Shown: positions 15,835-24,883, counted from the first letter of the stretch. The stretch is DNA of 64,000 nt from an uncultured Ruminococcus sp. (GCA_900539465.1 UQCF01000008.1:1-64000); one strand, 5' to 3'. Made by a program: numbers and translations. The notes: generated from the sequence alone by a model not told the origin.

Positions 15835-16224
15835 TTATATCTTCAAAATATTTCTCACAACAAACCAAATAATCAAAATAATTAAAAATGATATATCAAA
15901 TGAGGCGGCAGGGGAACGGTAAGCGAATTTGCCGTTTTTGACATAATTTTTTATGCAAAAAGCCCACACCCACGCCACATAAAACATCTCCGGCGCAAAC
16001 ATGAGATTGTATTGGTATATTGCCGAAAAGTCGAGCGACAAAACTCCCAAAACCGCGCGCGTGTTGCCGCAGCCGGGGCAGCGCAAATGCGTCAGAGCGT
16101 TAAACGCGCAAAAAAGTCTTAGGCTCGTATTTTTCATTATAAACCCTGCCGCCGCGGCAAGCAAAATAACGGCTAAAGTCAGTGCGGCAGATATTAAAAT
16201 TCGTTTTTTAGGTGTTGAAAGCAT
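15835..16224 (-). CDS. DUF2752 membrane protein
   Basis: A 129-residue integral membrane protein with three hydrophobic segments (about residues 10-32, 65-85, 105-125). The LRCPGCGNTRAVLGVLSLDF motif between the first two identifies the DUF2752 family. Members often sit beside DUF4234-like proteins, as here: the next gene upstream, divergent, is of that kind. Function is unknown. Confidence 0.85.
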   Translation of the reverse strand: MLSTPKKRILISAALTLAVILLAAAAGFIMKNTSLRLFCAFNALTHLRCPGCGNTRAVLGVLSLDFSAIYQYNLMFAPEMFYVAWVWAFCIKNYVKNGKFAYRSPAASFDISFLIILIIWFVVRNILKI

Positions 16225-16262
16225 AATTTTCTCCGATTATGATTGTTTAAGACCCGCAAATG

Positions 16263-16292
16263 TTGACAAATCAAACCAAGTTATGATATATT
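16263..16292 (+). promoter_or_regulatory. Promoter of the DUF4234-like gene
   Basis: TTGACA (16263-16268), 18-bp spacer, TATATT (16287-16292), 20 nt before the ATG. Confidence 0.6.
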
Positions 16293-16311
16293 GTGCTTGG
16301 AGGTGAACGAT

Positions 16312-16749
16312 ATGAATATTGAAAAAAGAAGCATAGCCACTTGTGTCATACTCTCTATTGTGACCTGCGGCATATACGCCATCTTTTGGGCTGTTAAGCT
16401 CGGACGTGAATCCGTCAGCGTAAAAGACCGAAACGATGACGGCGTGCTGGAAATAGTGCTTATGATTTTCCTGCCGTTCCTCGGCTTCTATTTTGCCGAG
16501 AAAAAGCTCACAGAAGGCTGCCAAAATATGGGTATTCCTCATGAAGACAGGTCTTTGGTTTATCTTCTGCTCGGCATATTTGGGTTTGCCATTGTTGATT
16601 ATTGCCTTATGCAGAACGATCTTAACAAAATCAGTGACATGATGAATCCCGGCAACTTCAACAATCCCGGCGGATACAACGACCCGAATAATTTTAATAA
16701 CCCCAACGGTTATAACGACCCCAACAACTTCAACAACCCCATGAACTGA
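16312..16749 (+). CDS. DUF4234-like membrane protein with Asn/Pro-rich tail
   Basis: A 145-residue protein. The ATG at 16312 follows GGAGGTG; the open frame upstream lacks a site. Three hydrophobic segments (residues 8-28, 45-62, 82-102) resemble DUF4234, including SIVTCGIYAIFW. The last ~35 residues are a low-complexity repeat of NNPxGYNDPNNF type. The tail is likely disordered. It is divergent from the DUF2752 gene, and the two may work together. Confidence 0.7.
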   Translation: MNIEKRSIATCVILSIVTCGIYAIFWAVKLGRESVSVKDRNDDGVLEIVLMIFLPFLGFYFAEKKLTEGCQNMGIPHEDRSLVYLLLGIFGFAIVDYCLMQNDLNKISDMMNPGNFNNPGGYNDPNNFNNPNGYNDPNNFNNPMN

Positions 16750-16763
16750 AAAAAATAAATTTT

Positions 16764-16804
16764 CGGACTTTGCCGCAATCAAAATCGGCAAAGTCCGTTT
16801 TTTT
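16764..16804. terminator. Bidirectional terminator
   Basis: CGGACTTTGCCG / CGGCAAAGTCCG stem with a 10-base loop, flanked by an A-rich tract on the left and seven T residues on the right. It serves the plus-strand gene ending at 16749 and the convergent GDPD gene. Confidence 0.9.
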
Positions 16805-17561
16805 ATTCTGCGTATTTTTTAATACATTCGTTTGCAATTTCGGGGCAGTCGGTTATAAGACCGTCAACACCGCATTTTATAAGACGTTTAAAGTCACTGT
16901 CTTTGTCGGGCGTCCATACATTCACCTTAATGCCCAAATCATGAGCTTTTTTGACGTAGTATTTGCTGACAAAGCACTTGTGCGGGTGCAGCGCAGAAAC
17001 GCCGATTTCTTTGCCGAACTCCGCGGCTCTGTACCACATTGAGTATGTCTCGCGCTTGTCGGGGCTGTAAAGGTATGCGGTGCGGCAATTTCTGTCATAT
17101 TTTTTGGCTTCAACAAGCATTTTGCTGCTGAATGAAGAAATAATAAGTTTATCAAAAAGACAAAAATCCTTTACCATGTCTATTGTCTTTTTAACAACGG
17201 TCATGTCGTTCTCTTTTGAGGGCTTCAGCTCAATGTTTAATATCTCTATTTCCGCATTTTCGCAAAGGGTCAAAAACTCTTCGAGCGTGGGGGCTTTTAC
17301 ACCTTCAAAATCCTTGCCGAAGTATGAGCCGAAATCGTATTGCTTTATTTGCTCAAGCGTCATTTTGGATATGGTGCCTTTGCCGTTTGAGGTCTTGTTT
17401 ATTTCATAATTGTGGCAAATTATCGGGTGACCGTCCGCCGTTATGTGAACGTCTGTCTCAAAGCCGTCAACACCGATTTCGAGCGACTTCTCAAATGCGG
17501 GCAAGGTGTTTTGCGGAGCAACTTTGTTTGCACCTCTGTGCGATATAACTTTAACTGACAT
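16803..17561 (-). CDS. Glycerophosphodiester phosphodiesterase
   Basis: A 252-residue GDPD enzyme that hydrolyses glycerophosphodiesters to sn-glycerol-3-phosphate and an alcohol. Motifs are SHRGANKVAPQNTL at the N-terminus, FETDVHIT (metal-binding Glu and Asp), a following HN in place of the usual HD, and LNIELKP further on. The start at 17561 is preferred because GAGGGA lies four bases upstream; a start at 17573 is possible. No signal peptide is seen, so it is cytoplasmic. It fits with glycerol metabolism elsewhere in the window (glpK). Confidence 0.88.
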   Translation of the reverse strand: MSVKVISHRGANKVAPQNTLPAFEKSLEIGVDGFETDVHITADGHPIICHNYEINKTSNGKGTISKMTLEQIKQYDFGSYFGKDFEGVKAPTLEEFLTLCENAEIEILNIELKPSKENDMTVVKKTIDMVKDFCLFDKLIISSFSSKMLVEAKKYDRNCRTAYLYSPDKRETYSMWYRAAEFGKEIGVSALHPHKCFVSKYYVKKAHDLGIKVNVWTPDKDSDFKRLIKCGVDGLITDCPEIANECIKKYAE

Positions 17562-17704
17562 ATTATCCCTCATTTCATAAAAATATTCTATATCTCAGCA
17601 TACAACAAAAAGACTTTGCCGTCAAGTGCCGAGGGAGAAGTCTTGCAAATTGATGCCGCCGGCGGCGGTGTGTGGGCACACCGACTTATATGATACTTCC
17701 GTTC

Positions 17705-17875
17705 TTGCGTAGGGCGGCATGCCCTCATGCCGCCGATTCTTTGAATTTGATGTGAGCTAACGGTAAGACTCGCCCTCATCCGGCGCGTTGCGCCACCTTC
17801 TCCCCCAGGGCGAAGGCTACAATCGGCTTCTCCTCGAGGAGAAGCTGTCACGAAGTGACTGATGAGGTGAAAGCT
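17705..17875. repeat. Second locus of the 200-bp intergenic repeat
   Basis: This matches 366-535 almost base for base, including the GGCGGCATG hairpin, GGCGC-GTT-GCGCC and the CTTCTCCTCGAGGAGAAG palindrome. The gap 17574-17981 holds this repeat and a terminator; no gene was seen in it. Confidence 0.85.
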
Positions 17876-17921
17876 TACGACATAATGCTATTCTCGGCGA
17901 AGATGTTTATTGCCACAAAGG

Positions 17922-17950
17922 AAAACGCTCCGTTTTTGAACGGAGCGTCG
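17922..17950 (-). terminator. Terminator of the zinc-ribbon gene
   Basis: ACGCTCCGTT / AACGGAGCGT stem with a short loop; on the minus strand TTTTCCTTTG follows. It lies just below the stop at 17982. Confidence 0.8.
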
Positions 17951-17981
17951 GTGTGCAAAATTAAATAAATATGTATTTAAA

Positions 17982-18260
17982 TTATGCTTCTTCCTTCATT
18001 TTTGCGAAGCACTCACTGCAATAAACAGGGCGATCTTCTCTCGGACGGAACGGAACTTTAGCTACGCCGCCGCATGATGCGCAAGTTGCCTCAAAAAGCT
18101 CGCGCTCGCCGCGGGCTGCGTTCTTGCGTGCGTCACGGCAAGCCTTGCAGCGCTGAGGCTCGTTTACAAAGCCTTTCTCAGCATAAAATTCCTGCTCGCC
18201 GGCTGTGAATACAAATTCGTTGCCGCACTCTTTACAGATGAGTGTTTTGTCTTCGTACAT
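17982..18260 (-). CDS. Zinc-ribbon domain protein
   Basis: A 92-residue protein with three Cys-pair units: CKECGNEF (residues 9-16), CKACRDARK (38-46), and CASCGG ... CSECF (60-82). The first unit matches the probable zinc-binding domain PF13451, the last the CxxC-type ribbon. Similar proteins occur widely in Clostridia; the role is unknown, with RNA or ribosome binding often suggested. The start is the only ATG with upstream purines. The next gene upstream (minus strand) is a sigma factor 113 bp away. Confidence 0.8.
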   Translation of the reverse strand: MYEDKTLICKECGNEFVFTAGEQEFYAEKGFVNEPQRCKACRDARKNAARGERELFEATCASCGGVAKVPFRPREDRPVYCSECFAKMKEEA

Positions 18261-18373
18261 AGTGTTTTACCTCGCTTAGAAATAATGATATTGTGCCCCC
18301 CTGCGGATTTGCACCGCCCATTATCAGATGTAATGTTTGAGTTTGACAATGCCCTGACTGAGGATGGGACGTA

Positions 18374-18946
18374 TTAAATGCTTCTTGCTGACCTTATTTT
18401 TTTGCGTGCACGCGAAAGTGCGTTGCCTGCCGATTTGACGCTTATGCCGTTTTCTGCGGCAATCTGCGCGTGGCTTTTGCCTGCGATGCGGCTTTTTAAG
18501 ACGTTCCTTTCAAGCTCGGTTAAATCCGAGTCTATGCAGTGCATGATGTTTGAAACGTCATCCCGCAAAGAAACAACCGCTTCGGGGTTGCTTGAGGCAA
18601 GGCGGTCGCTAAGCTCAACATCTTCAAGCGGCACATAGCTGTTAAGCGGCTTGTGCTTTTTGCGGCTCTGAGCCCTGACGGCAGATGTTATGCTGTTTTG
18701 AACGCAGGCTCTCGCATATGTCGCAAACGATGCCTCGCGCCCTTTGTCATAGCTTAGCACAGCGTTAAAAACACCAAGCATACCCTCTTGAATAAGGTCA
18801 TGTCTGGTTGCGGAACCTCCGCATTCTTTTTCGCTTGCGACTGCCTCAACACTCGGCATAAGGCTTTCGATTATCTCGGTCATTGCCGATTCGTCGCCGC
18901 CACGCGCCTTTAAAATCAGCGCGTCATAATTTATGCCGTCACGCAT
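18374..18946 (-). CDS. RNA polymerase sigma-70 family factor (SigH-like)
   Basis: A 190-residue sigma factor. Region 2 is at about residues 25-90 (HDLIQEGMLGVFNAVLSYD, ASFATYARACVQNSI), region 4 at about 135-186 (LTELERNVLKSRIAGKSHAQIAAENGISVKSAGNALSRARKK). Length and motifs fit the SigH/SigK-like group of sporulating Firmicutes, though motif evidence alone does not fix the orthologue. It probably directs a stationary-phase or developmental regulon. It has its own promoter. Confidence 0.85.
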   Translation of the reverse strand: MRDGINYDALILKARGGDESAMTEIIESLMPSVEAVASEKECGGSATRHDLIQEGMLGVFNAVLSYDKGREASFATYARACVQNSITSAVRAQSRKKHKPLNSYVPLEDVELSDRLASSNPEAVVSLRDDVSNIMHCIDSDLTELERNVLKSRIAGKSHAQIAAENGISVKSAGNALSRARKKIRSARSI

Positions 18947-18979
18947 TGAGACACCTCTAAGACAACAAGTTACCCTAAA

Positions 18980-19008
18980 ATGATATATTAAATCAAGAAC
19001 AAAGTCAA
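18980..19008 (-). promoter_or_regulatory. Promoter of the sigma factor gene
   Basis: On the minus strand TTGACT (19008-19003), 17-bp spacer, TATCAT (18985-18980). Confidence 0.65.
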
Positions 19009-19169
19009 TGATTTGACCAAAAGTTTATAAAATTTTACTTTAGTAACAAAACAAATGAAAGAGTTTTGTGTAATCCGCACTATCATTTTCGACATTTTTA
19101 TGTATGTATCGCCTGTTTGCACATAATTTGGTCAAAAAACCTGTAAATGGCAGGCTTTTAAAATAAATG

Positions 19170-19198
19170 TTGAGTTGGTGAGCAAAATAGTATATAAT
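19170..19198 (+). promoter_or_regulatory. Promoter of nadE-truB
   Basis: TTGAGT (19170-19175), 17-bp spacer, TATAAT (19193-19198), 30 nt above the nadE start. Confidence 0.7.
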
Positions 19199-19228
19199 AA
19201 CCATGATATTTTGTTGGAGATGATATAA

Positions 19229-21148
19229 ATGCCGTCACTCGGATATATAAAGATAGCGTCGGTGAGCCCGCCGGTAACGGTCGCGAACCCTAAGAAAAAC
19301 TTAAATTCCGCATTGCCTTTTATAAAAAAAGCGGCAGACGACGGCTGCCAAATTATATGTTTGCCGGAGCTTAGCTTGTCGTCATACACCTGCGGCGACC
19401 TTTTCGGCAGCAGCACGCTCATAGATGAATGTGAGGCGGCTTTAAAGAACCTTATGGCTTCTTTTGCTGAGAGTGACGCGGTTATAGTCGCAGGCTTACC
19501 GCTTTTTTGGGGCTTTGACCTTTATAACTGCGCGGCGGTTATGCAAAAGGGGCATTTGCTCGGCGTTGTGCCGAAAAGCTATATCCCCGAATATAACGAG
19601 TTTTATGAAAGACGCCGTTTTTCTTCGGGGCTTGATTGCCGTGCCGAGAGCGTTAAGCTCTGCGGCGAAGACGTGCCGTTCGGCAAGCTTTTGTTTGACC
19701 TCGGCGAGGGCGCGGTCATGGGCATAGAGATTTGTGAGGACCTTTGGGTTCCCGCCGCTCCGTCTGCCGAAATGGCTCTTTGCGGAGCAAATATTATACT
19801 CAATCTTTCTGCAAGCGACGAGGTGACCACCAAGGACGATTACCGCACGGAGCTTGTTAAACAGCAGAGTGCAAGATGTATTTGCGCCTATGCCTATACG
19901 AGCGCAGGGGTGGGCGAAAGTTCTACCGACCTTGTGTTCTCCGGCTCCTGCATGATTGCCGAAAACGGCGGTATTCTCAAAAAATCAGACAGATTTAAAC
20001 GCGAGGGCACATATATCTCTGCATGCGTTGACGTTCAAAAACTGAACGCTTTGCGCCGCGTGAGCAGCTTTAGCGACAATGCGAAAGAATATGTTAAAAA
20101 GAACGATTACAGGCTTGTCAGTGCCGCAGTTTCGCCGATTGACGAGAAGAAAACAGACAGATTTTACGAAGCACATCCTTTTGTTCCCGACGATGAAAAC
20201 ACAAAATCAAAAAGATGCGCCGAAATATTGGAGATTCAGTGTGCCGGCCTTGCAAAAAGAATGCTTCACACGGGCATTAAAAAGCTTGTGATAGGTATTT
20301 CGGGCGGTCTTGATTCCACGCTTGCACTGTTGGTGGCTCACCGCACGGCAGAGGAGCTGTCACTCCCCAAAGAAAATGTTATTTGCATAACCATGCCCGG
20401 CTTTGGCACAACAGATATGACATATAACAACGCCGTTGAGCTTATAAAATGCCTTGGTGCGGATTTCAGAGAGATAAATATTAAGCCTGCGAGCATACAG
20501 CATATGCAGGATATAGGCCACAATATAAATATTCACGATATAACCTATGAAAACACTCAGGCACGCGAGAGAACGCAAATTCTTATGGACACCGCCAACA
20601 AAGAGGGCGCTTTGCTTGTAGGTACGGGCGATCTCAGCGAGCTTGCACTCGGCTGGTGCACATACAACGGCGACCATATGAGTATGTATGCGGTCAACTG
20701 CGGCGTGCCGAAAACGCTTGTGCGCCACCTTGTGTCTTTTGTTGCCGACAACAGTGATGAGAGAACCTCCGACGTTTTAAAGCGCGTGCTTGATACCCCC
20801 GTAAGTCCCGAGCTTTTGCCGCCGGACGAGCAGGGCAAGATAACCCAAAAGACCGAGGAGCAGTTAGGCCCTTATGAGGTGCATGATTTGTATTTGTATC
20901 ATTTTATACGCTTCGGTTTTTCACCGGAGAAGCTCCTGTATATAGCCTGCCGCGCTTTTGACGGAGTTTACAGTAAAGAACAGCTTTCAAACTGGCTCAA
21001 AATATTTATAAAAAGATTTTTCTCAAACCAGTTTAAACGCTCCTGCATACCCGACGGGCCAAAGGTAGGTTCTGTCAGCCTTTCGCCGAGAGGTGACTGG
21101 CGTATGCCGTCCGATGCGGATTCTTCTATATGGGCGGATTTGATATGA
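19229..21148 (+). CDS. nadE: Glutamine-dependent NAD+ synthase
   Basis: A 639-residue two-domain enzyme that amidates nicotinic acid adenine dinucleotide using ammonia from glutamine. Residues 1-290 are a nitrilase-type glutaminase with Glu in LPELSLSSYTCGDLF, Lys in VVPKSYIPEYNEFYE and Cys in GIEICEDLW. Residues 320-639 are the synthetase domain with the ATP P-loop GISGGLDSTLAL and GTGDLSELALGWCTYNGDHM. Full length for this class. GGAGATG precedes the ATG. The stop overlaps the truB start by ATGA. Confidence 0.97.
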   Translation: MPSLGYIKIASVSPPVTVANPKKNLNSALPFIKKAADDGCQIICLPELSLSSYTCGDLFGSSTLIDECEAALKNLMASFAESDAVIVAGLPLFWGFDLYNCAAVMQKGHLLGVVPKSYIPEYNEFYERRRFSSGLDCRAESVKLCGEDVPFGKLLFDLGEGAVMGIEICEDLWVPAAPSAEMALCGANIILNLSASDEVTTKDDYRTELVKQQSARCICAYAYTSAGVGESSTDLVFSGSCMIAENGGILKKSDRFKREGTYISACVDVQKLNALRRVSSFSDNAKEYVKKNDYRLVSAAVSPIDEKKTDRFYEAHPFVPDDENTKSKRCAEILEIQCAGLAKRMLHTGIKKLVIGISGGLDSTLALLVAHRTAEELSLPKENVICITMPGFGTTDMTYNNAVELIKCLGADFREINIKPASIQHMQDIGHNINIHDITYENTQARERTQILMDTANKEGALLVGTGDLSELALGWCTYNGDHMSMYAVNCGVPKTLVRHLVSFVADNSDERTSDVLKRVLDTPVSPELLPPDEQGKITQKTEEQLGPYEVHDLYLYHFIRFGFSPEKLLYIACRAFDGVYSKEQLSNWLKIFIKRFFSNQFKRSCIPDGPKVGSVSLSPRGDWRMPSDADSSIWADLI

Positions 21149-22038
21149 CGGGATTTATATGTTTGGATAAGCCGGAGGGCATAACCTCTTTTACTGCCGT
21201 GAATAAGCTTCGCAGAATTTGCGGCATAAAAAAAGCCGGTCACACCGGCACGCTTGACCCCATGGCTACAGGCGTTCTGCCCGTTATGCTCGGCGGAGCG
21301 ACAAAATTTTCCGATTTTATTCCCACACACGATAAGGCATATGAAGCGGATATTCTTTTGGGCGTGACAACCGATACCTATGACGTCACGGGCAATGTGC
21401 TCTCAAAAGATGATAAAAAAATCGGCGAAGATGAGTTTAGAGCAGTGCTCAAAGAATTTGTGGGCGAAACGCAGCAGCTGCCGCCGATGTATTCCGCCGT
21501 TTCAAAGGACGGAGTACGTCTTTATAAGCTCGCAAGGCAGGGCATAAGTGTTGAGCGTGAGAAGAGAAATATAAATATCTATTCCGCAGAAGTGATTTCT
21601 GCTTCACCGGAGGACGGAATTTTTACCGTCGCGGTTTCTTGCAGCGTAGGCACATATATACGCTCCCTTGCAAACGATATAGGTGAAAAGCTCGGCTGCG
21701 GCGCGGTGCTCAAAAGGCTCAGAAGAACGAGCGCAAACGGATTTTTTCTTGCGGATTCCGTGACTTTGGAGGAGCTTCAAAAGCTTAAAGATGAGGGCAG
21801 ACTGCATGAGGCGGTAAAGAGCGTTGATTCGCTTTTTACGGAGTACGGCGCACTCACCGTCAGCGAGGCGCAGGCAAAGCGTTTTATGAACGGCGGTGCT
21901 TTGCTTAAAAACCGCATAAGAGATTTAAACGGCGAGGGACTTTTCAGAGTGTATTCGCCCGAGAAAAAGTTTTTGGGTCTCGGCTCTGTGAAGAGCGAAG
22001 ACGACGAAATGAAAATAGCAAAGCTTCTTATAGAATAG
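21145..22038 (+). CDS. truB: tRNA pseudouridine(55) synthase
   Basis: A 297-residue enzyme that makes pseudouridine-55 in the tRNA T-loop. The N-terminus (GFICLDKPEGITSF) and the catalytic motif GHTGTLDPMATGVLP with its Asp are clear; a C-terminal PUA-like segment follows. The start at 21145 gives the standard N-terminus and overlaps the nadE stop (ATGA); the ATG at 21130 adds five residues and is less likely. It is translationally coupled to nadE. Confidence 0.95.
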   Translation: MTGFICLDKPEGITSFTAVNKLRRICGIKKAGHTGTLDPMATGVLPVMLGGATKFSDFIPTHDKAYEADILLGVTTDTYDVTGNVLSKDDKKIGEDEFRAVLKEFVGETQQLPPMYSAVSKDGVRLYKLARQGISVEREKRNINIYSAEVISASPEDGIFTVAVSCSVGTYIRSLANDIGEKLGCGAVLKRLRRTSANGFFLADSVTLEELQKLKDEGRLHEAVKSVDSLFTEYGALTVSEAQAKRFMNGGALLKNRIRDLNGEGLFRVYSPEKKFLGLGSVKSEDDEMKIAKLLIE

Positions 22039-22091
22039 CAAAAAGCTGTAATCGCATTTGACATCGGTCTGCGAATTACAGCTTTTATTTA
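22039..22091. terminator. Bidirectional hairpin terminator
   Basis: AAAAGCTGTAATCGCA / TGCGAATTACAGCTTTT arms, between convergent truB and a Cof phosphatase gene. It resembles the GCTATAATTC-type hairpins elsewhere in the window. Confidence 0.8.
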
Positions 22092-22885
22092 TTTATAAAC
22101 CCGAGCTCTGCGAGAGCGTAATATATTCCGTCACGGTTATTGTCTTTTGTGTGCTTTTTGATTTGTGCTTTCAGCTCTGTCGGCGCGTTATCCATAAGGT
22201 AGCCGTTGCCGACTGCGAGCAGCATCTCGCGGTCGTTATAATTGTCGCCGAAAGCCGCCGCGTCTTTGGGGCTTACTCCCCAAATTTCACAGAGCTTTTT
22301 AACCGCTTCGGCTTTGTTTACTCCGCCCTGCATTATTTCGAGCATAAAATCTGCCGAACGCACAATTTCAAAATCAAAGAAATTTTCTTTTAAGCTTTTT
22401 TCGAGAGAGGATATTACATTCGGCTCACCGATACACAAAATTTTGCATATTTCATCGCCGTCCAAAATATCGAGCGTACCCTCTTCGGAGCAGATTTTAA
22501 CGGTTTGCTCCTCGCGCACAATTCTCGGGTCGCTTCGGTCTTTTGTAATCCACCGGGCAGGGGAATATATATTGACCGCAACATCAAAAGAACCGCTTTC
22601 AATATAATTTAATATGCGGCGGGCGTCGCTTTTGCAGAATCCGTTTTGATAAAGAATTTTTCTGTTTTCATCCATTATCAGTGCGCCGCTGAAAGAAATT
22701 ATGGGGCAATTTATGCCGTTATCTTTCATCACGGAGAATATCCCGCCCGGGCTTCTTGCGGAGACTATAACAAACGGAATACCATTCTTTTTAAGCTCGC
22801 CGAGAGCGTATTTTGTTTTTTGCGTTATTCTTTGTTCGGAGTTTAAGAGCGTACCGTCAATGTCGCTGAATACCGTTCTTTTCAT
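22085..22885 (-). CDS. Cof-type HAD phosphatase
   Basis: A 266-residue Cof/IIB HAD hydrolase. Nucleophile motif FSDIDGTLLN at residues 5-14, ARSPGG (motif II Ser), a type C2 cap in the middle, and the GDNYNDREML acidic motif IV near residue 215. Such enzymes dephosphorylate sugar phosphates or phosphorylated cofactors; the substrate is not evident. The gene begins one base after the radical SAM stop, so the two form an operon. Confidence 0.9.
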   Translation of the reverse strand: MKRTVFSDIDGTLLNSEQRITQKTKYALGELKKNGIPFVIVSARSPGGIFSVMKDNGINCPIISFSGALIMDENRKILYQNGFCKSDARRILNYIESGSFDVAVNIYSPARWITKDRSDPRIVREEQTVKICSEEGTLDILDGDEICKILCIGEPNVISSLEKSLKENFFDFEIVRSADFMLEIMQGGVNKAEAVKKLCEIWGVSPKDAAAFGDNYNDREMLLAVGNGYLMDNAPTELKAQIKKHTKDNNRDGIYYALAELGFINK

Positions 22886-22886
22886 A

Positions 22887-23489
22887 TCAGTCTATATATT
22901 CACGAGAGCGGAATTTTACGCCGAGGTTCTTTGCGATTTTTTCACACTCTTTTATCTCTTCGTCTTTAAGAATGTCAACAACCGTCATTCTTACATCGTC
23001 GTGGTATTCGACGCATTTTTTTGCAAAATCTATAATTGCGTCAAAAGAGCCGATGCCGAATTTGCTTCTTGTGATTTGCAGGTATCTCTCTGCGTTGGGC
23101 GCATTGAGCGAGATTGAAACCGTGTCAACAACACAGCAAAGCTCTTTTGTGATGTCGCGGCCGTTCACAAGGCAGCCGAGACCGTTTGTGTTGAGCCTGA
23201 TTTTAAGACCGTATTTTTCTTTTATATATCTTGCACTTTTTATAAGGTTATCATAAGCGCAGGTCGGCTCGCCGTAGCCGCAGAACACGGCCTCTGTGTA
23301 TTTCGACATATCGACAGAATCTATTGCCTTTTTAATTTCGTCAAAGCTCGGCGCTTTGTCGTGCCACATAGAGTTTTCTGTGCCTATTTCATTCACCTTG
23401 TTCCTTATGCAAAAAACGCAGTCACAAGGGCAATCGTTTGTAATGTTAAGATAAAGGCCGCCTTCAAAATCATAAACTATATCAGCCAT
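22887..23489 (-). CDS. Radical SAM protein, TatD-associated type
   Basis: A 200-residue short radical SAM protein. The N-terminal stretch LYLNITNDCPCDCVFC holds the CxxxCxxC cluster motif; GYGEPT (the GGE-like SAM motif) and LNTNGLG follow, with SISLNAP later. This matches the short family often encoded beside tatD nuclease genes (TIGR04038), although no tatD is present here. Function is unknown. It lies upstream of the Cof phosphatase in the same operon and downstream of the ECF S-component gene, 21 bp away. Confidence 0.85.
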   Translation of the reverse strand: MADIVYDFEGGLYLNITNDCPCDCVFCIRNKVNEIGTENSMWHDKAPSFDEIKKAIDSVDMSKYTEAVFCGYGEPTCAYDNLIKSARYIKEKYGLKIRLNTNGLGCLVNGRDITKELCCVVDTVSISLNAPNAERYLQITRSKFGIGSFDAIIDFAKKCVEYHDDVRMTVVDILKDEEIKECEKIAKNLGVKFRSREYID

Positions 23490-23510
23490 CGTTATTCATC
23501 CTCTTTTTTA

Positions 23511-24041
23511 TTAAAATTTATTAAAAAATTTTTTCTTGATTTTTGCAGTGTCAAGAGCTGCACCGACAATAATATATATTATCGCACTGCCGAGAGCCTG
23601 CACTATGCTGCCGGGTATATCCGTTGCTGCGGTTGCCGCATTACCGTAAACGACCCATGACGCGAAAAAGTAAAGCACAAGAGTCACAAGACCCGAGGCA
23701 ACGGTCATAAGAACAGTTACCCATGAGACGATTTTATCTTTATGCTTTTTCATCATCTTGTTTGCTATTATAAAAGGCACGGCATTGACCGCTTTTATCA
23801 CAAAGGTAAAGGGTATCCAGTTAAAATAACCAAAGGTTAAGTCTGCCAGAGCACCGCCGATTGCAGAGGCCGCAAGCGCATACGGGGCGGGCAAAAAGCT
23901 CGCGCAAAGATAAATCATACTGTCGCCGAAGTGAACATAGCCCGCTTCGCTCGGAAGCGGCAGATGCACCATTGTAAGCGCAGCGACGAGCGCGGCAAAA
24001 ATTGCGGTGAGTGCAATGTTTTTAGTCTTTTGATTTTTCAT
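23511..24041 (-). CDS. ECF transporter S component, probably for a vitamin B6 vitamer
   Basis: A 176-residue membrane protein with about six hydrophobic segments and the S-component signature near the N-terminus (NIALTAIFAALVAAL), then VHFGDSMIYLCASFLPAPYALAASAIGGALADL. The ATG at 24041 with a GAGGAG site is used; a TTG at 24056 overlaps the kinase stop but has no site. S components capture a vitamin and work with a shared energising module encoded elsewhere. Coupling to a pyridoxamine kinase gene suggests a B6 vitamer, as for PdxU-type proteins; hydroxymethylpyrimidine is the main alternative. Confidence 0.82.
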   Translation of the reverse strand: MKNQKTKNIALTAIFAALVAALTMVHLPLPSEAGYVHFGDSMIYLCASFLPAPYALAASAIGGALADLTFGYFNWIPFTFVIKAVNAVPFIIANKMMKKHKDKIVSWVTVLMTVASGLVTLVLYFFASWVVYGNAATAATDIPGSIVQALGSAIIYIIVGAALDTAKIKKKFFNKF

Positions 24042-24052
24042 TCTCTCTCTCC

Positions 24053-24883
24053 TCAAAGAAGTTTTAAAAACGGCTCAAAGCAAATTCCGTCGTTTGGGTT
24101 AGTGCCCTCCATAACAGTTGCTTTTACTGAACATTCCAAAAATCTGACGGCCTTACTCACGGCGTCAAAAATATCTTCGCCTTTTGTGACGCCTGCACAC
24201 ACTGCGGCAGAGAACAAATCGCCCGTGCCGGAGTAGCTTCCGCCGAAATCCTGAGAAGATACCGTTCTTATACCGTCTTTGTCTATAATGCAGTTTGATA
24301 TTTTGCCCTCAATATAAGGCACGCTTGTGACAACAATGTGTTTAATGCCGCCGTCAATAAGATTTTTTGCATTTTTTTGCAAAAAATCTTTCATGCTCTC
24401 TTTATAGGCATTTTTTTCTGCTTCTTTATAATCACAGCCGGTCAAAACGCAAAATTCTGTGAGGTTGGGCGTGATTATATCCGCCTGCATGGCGAGCGAT
24501 TTAACACCGTCGCAAAGCTTTTTCGAGTGTGTTGCATAAACACTGCCGTTGTCTGCCATTACCGGGTCAACCACAAGAAGCGTATTTTTCTTCTTAAATT
24601 CTTTGCAAAATCCGTTTATTATTTCTATCTGCTTTTCGTTTGCAATGTAACCCGTGAGAATAGAGTCAAAGCTTAAACCGAGCTTTCGCCACATAGCGAT
24701 GTAGTCTTCCATTCTGTCTGAAAAATCATCGCAAAAATATTCGGGGTAGCCCGTTTGGTTGCTCAATACCGCCGTCGGCAGCGGGCAAGCCTGTATTCCC
24801 ATGACCGAAATAACGGGTATCGCCGCAGTCATAGAGCATTTGCCGAAACCCGAAATGTCGTTGATTACCGCTGTCTTTTTCAC
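24053..24883 (-). CDS. Pyridoxamine/pyridoxal kinase
   Basis: A 276-residue ribokinase-fold enzyme that phosphorylates pyridoxamine, pyridoxine or pyridoxal for B6 salvage. The N-terminus NDISGFGKCSMTAAIPVIS, VDPVMADNGSVY in the middle, and the anion-hole/catalytic GTGDLFSAAVCAG near residue 220 identify the family. It fits the clostridial pyridoxamine kinase group. Its 3' end is 12 bp above the preferred start of the ECF S component, so uptake and trapping of the vitamin are likely coupled. Confidence 0.9.
   Translation of the reverse strand: MKKTAVINDISGFGKCSMTAAIPVISVMGIQACPLPTAVLSNQTGYPEYFCDDFSDRMEDYIAMWRKLGLSFDSILTGYIANEKQIEIINGFCKEFKKKNTLLVVDPVMADNGSVYATHSKKLCDGVKSLAMQADIITPNLTEFCVLTGCDYKEAEKNAYKESMKDFLQKNAKNLIDGGIKHIVVTSVPYIEGKISNCIIDKDGIRTVSSQDFGGSYSGTGDLFSAAVCAGVTKGEDIFDAVSKAVRFLECSVKATVMEGTNPNDGICFEPFLKLL

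Noticed and set aside
18261..18373. Possible riboswitch in the leader of the zinc-ribbon gene
   Set aside because: A GC-rich stretch is present but no known riboswitch core could be matched.
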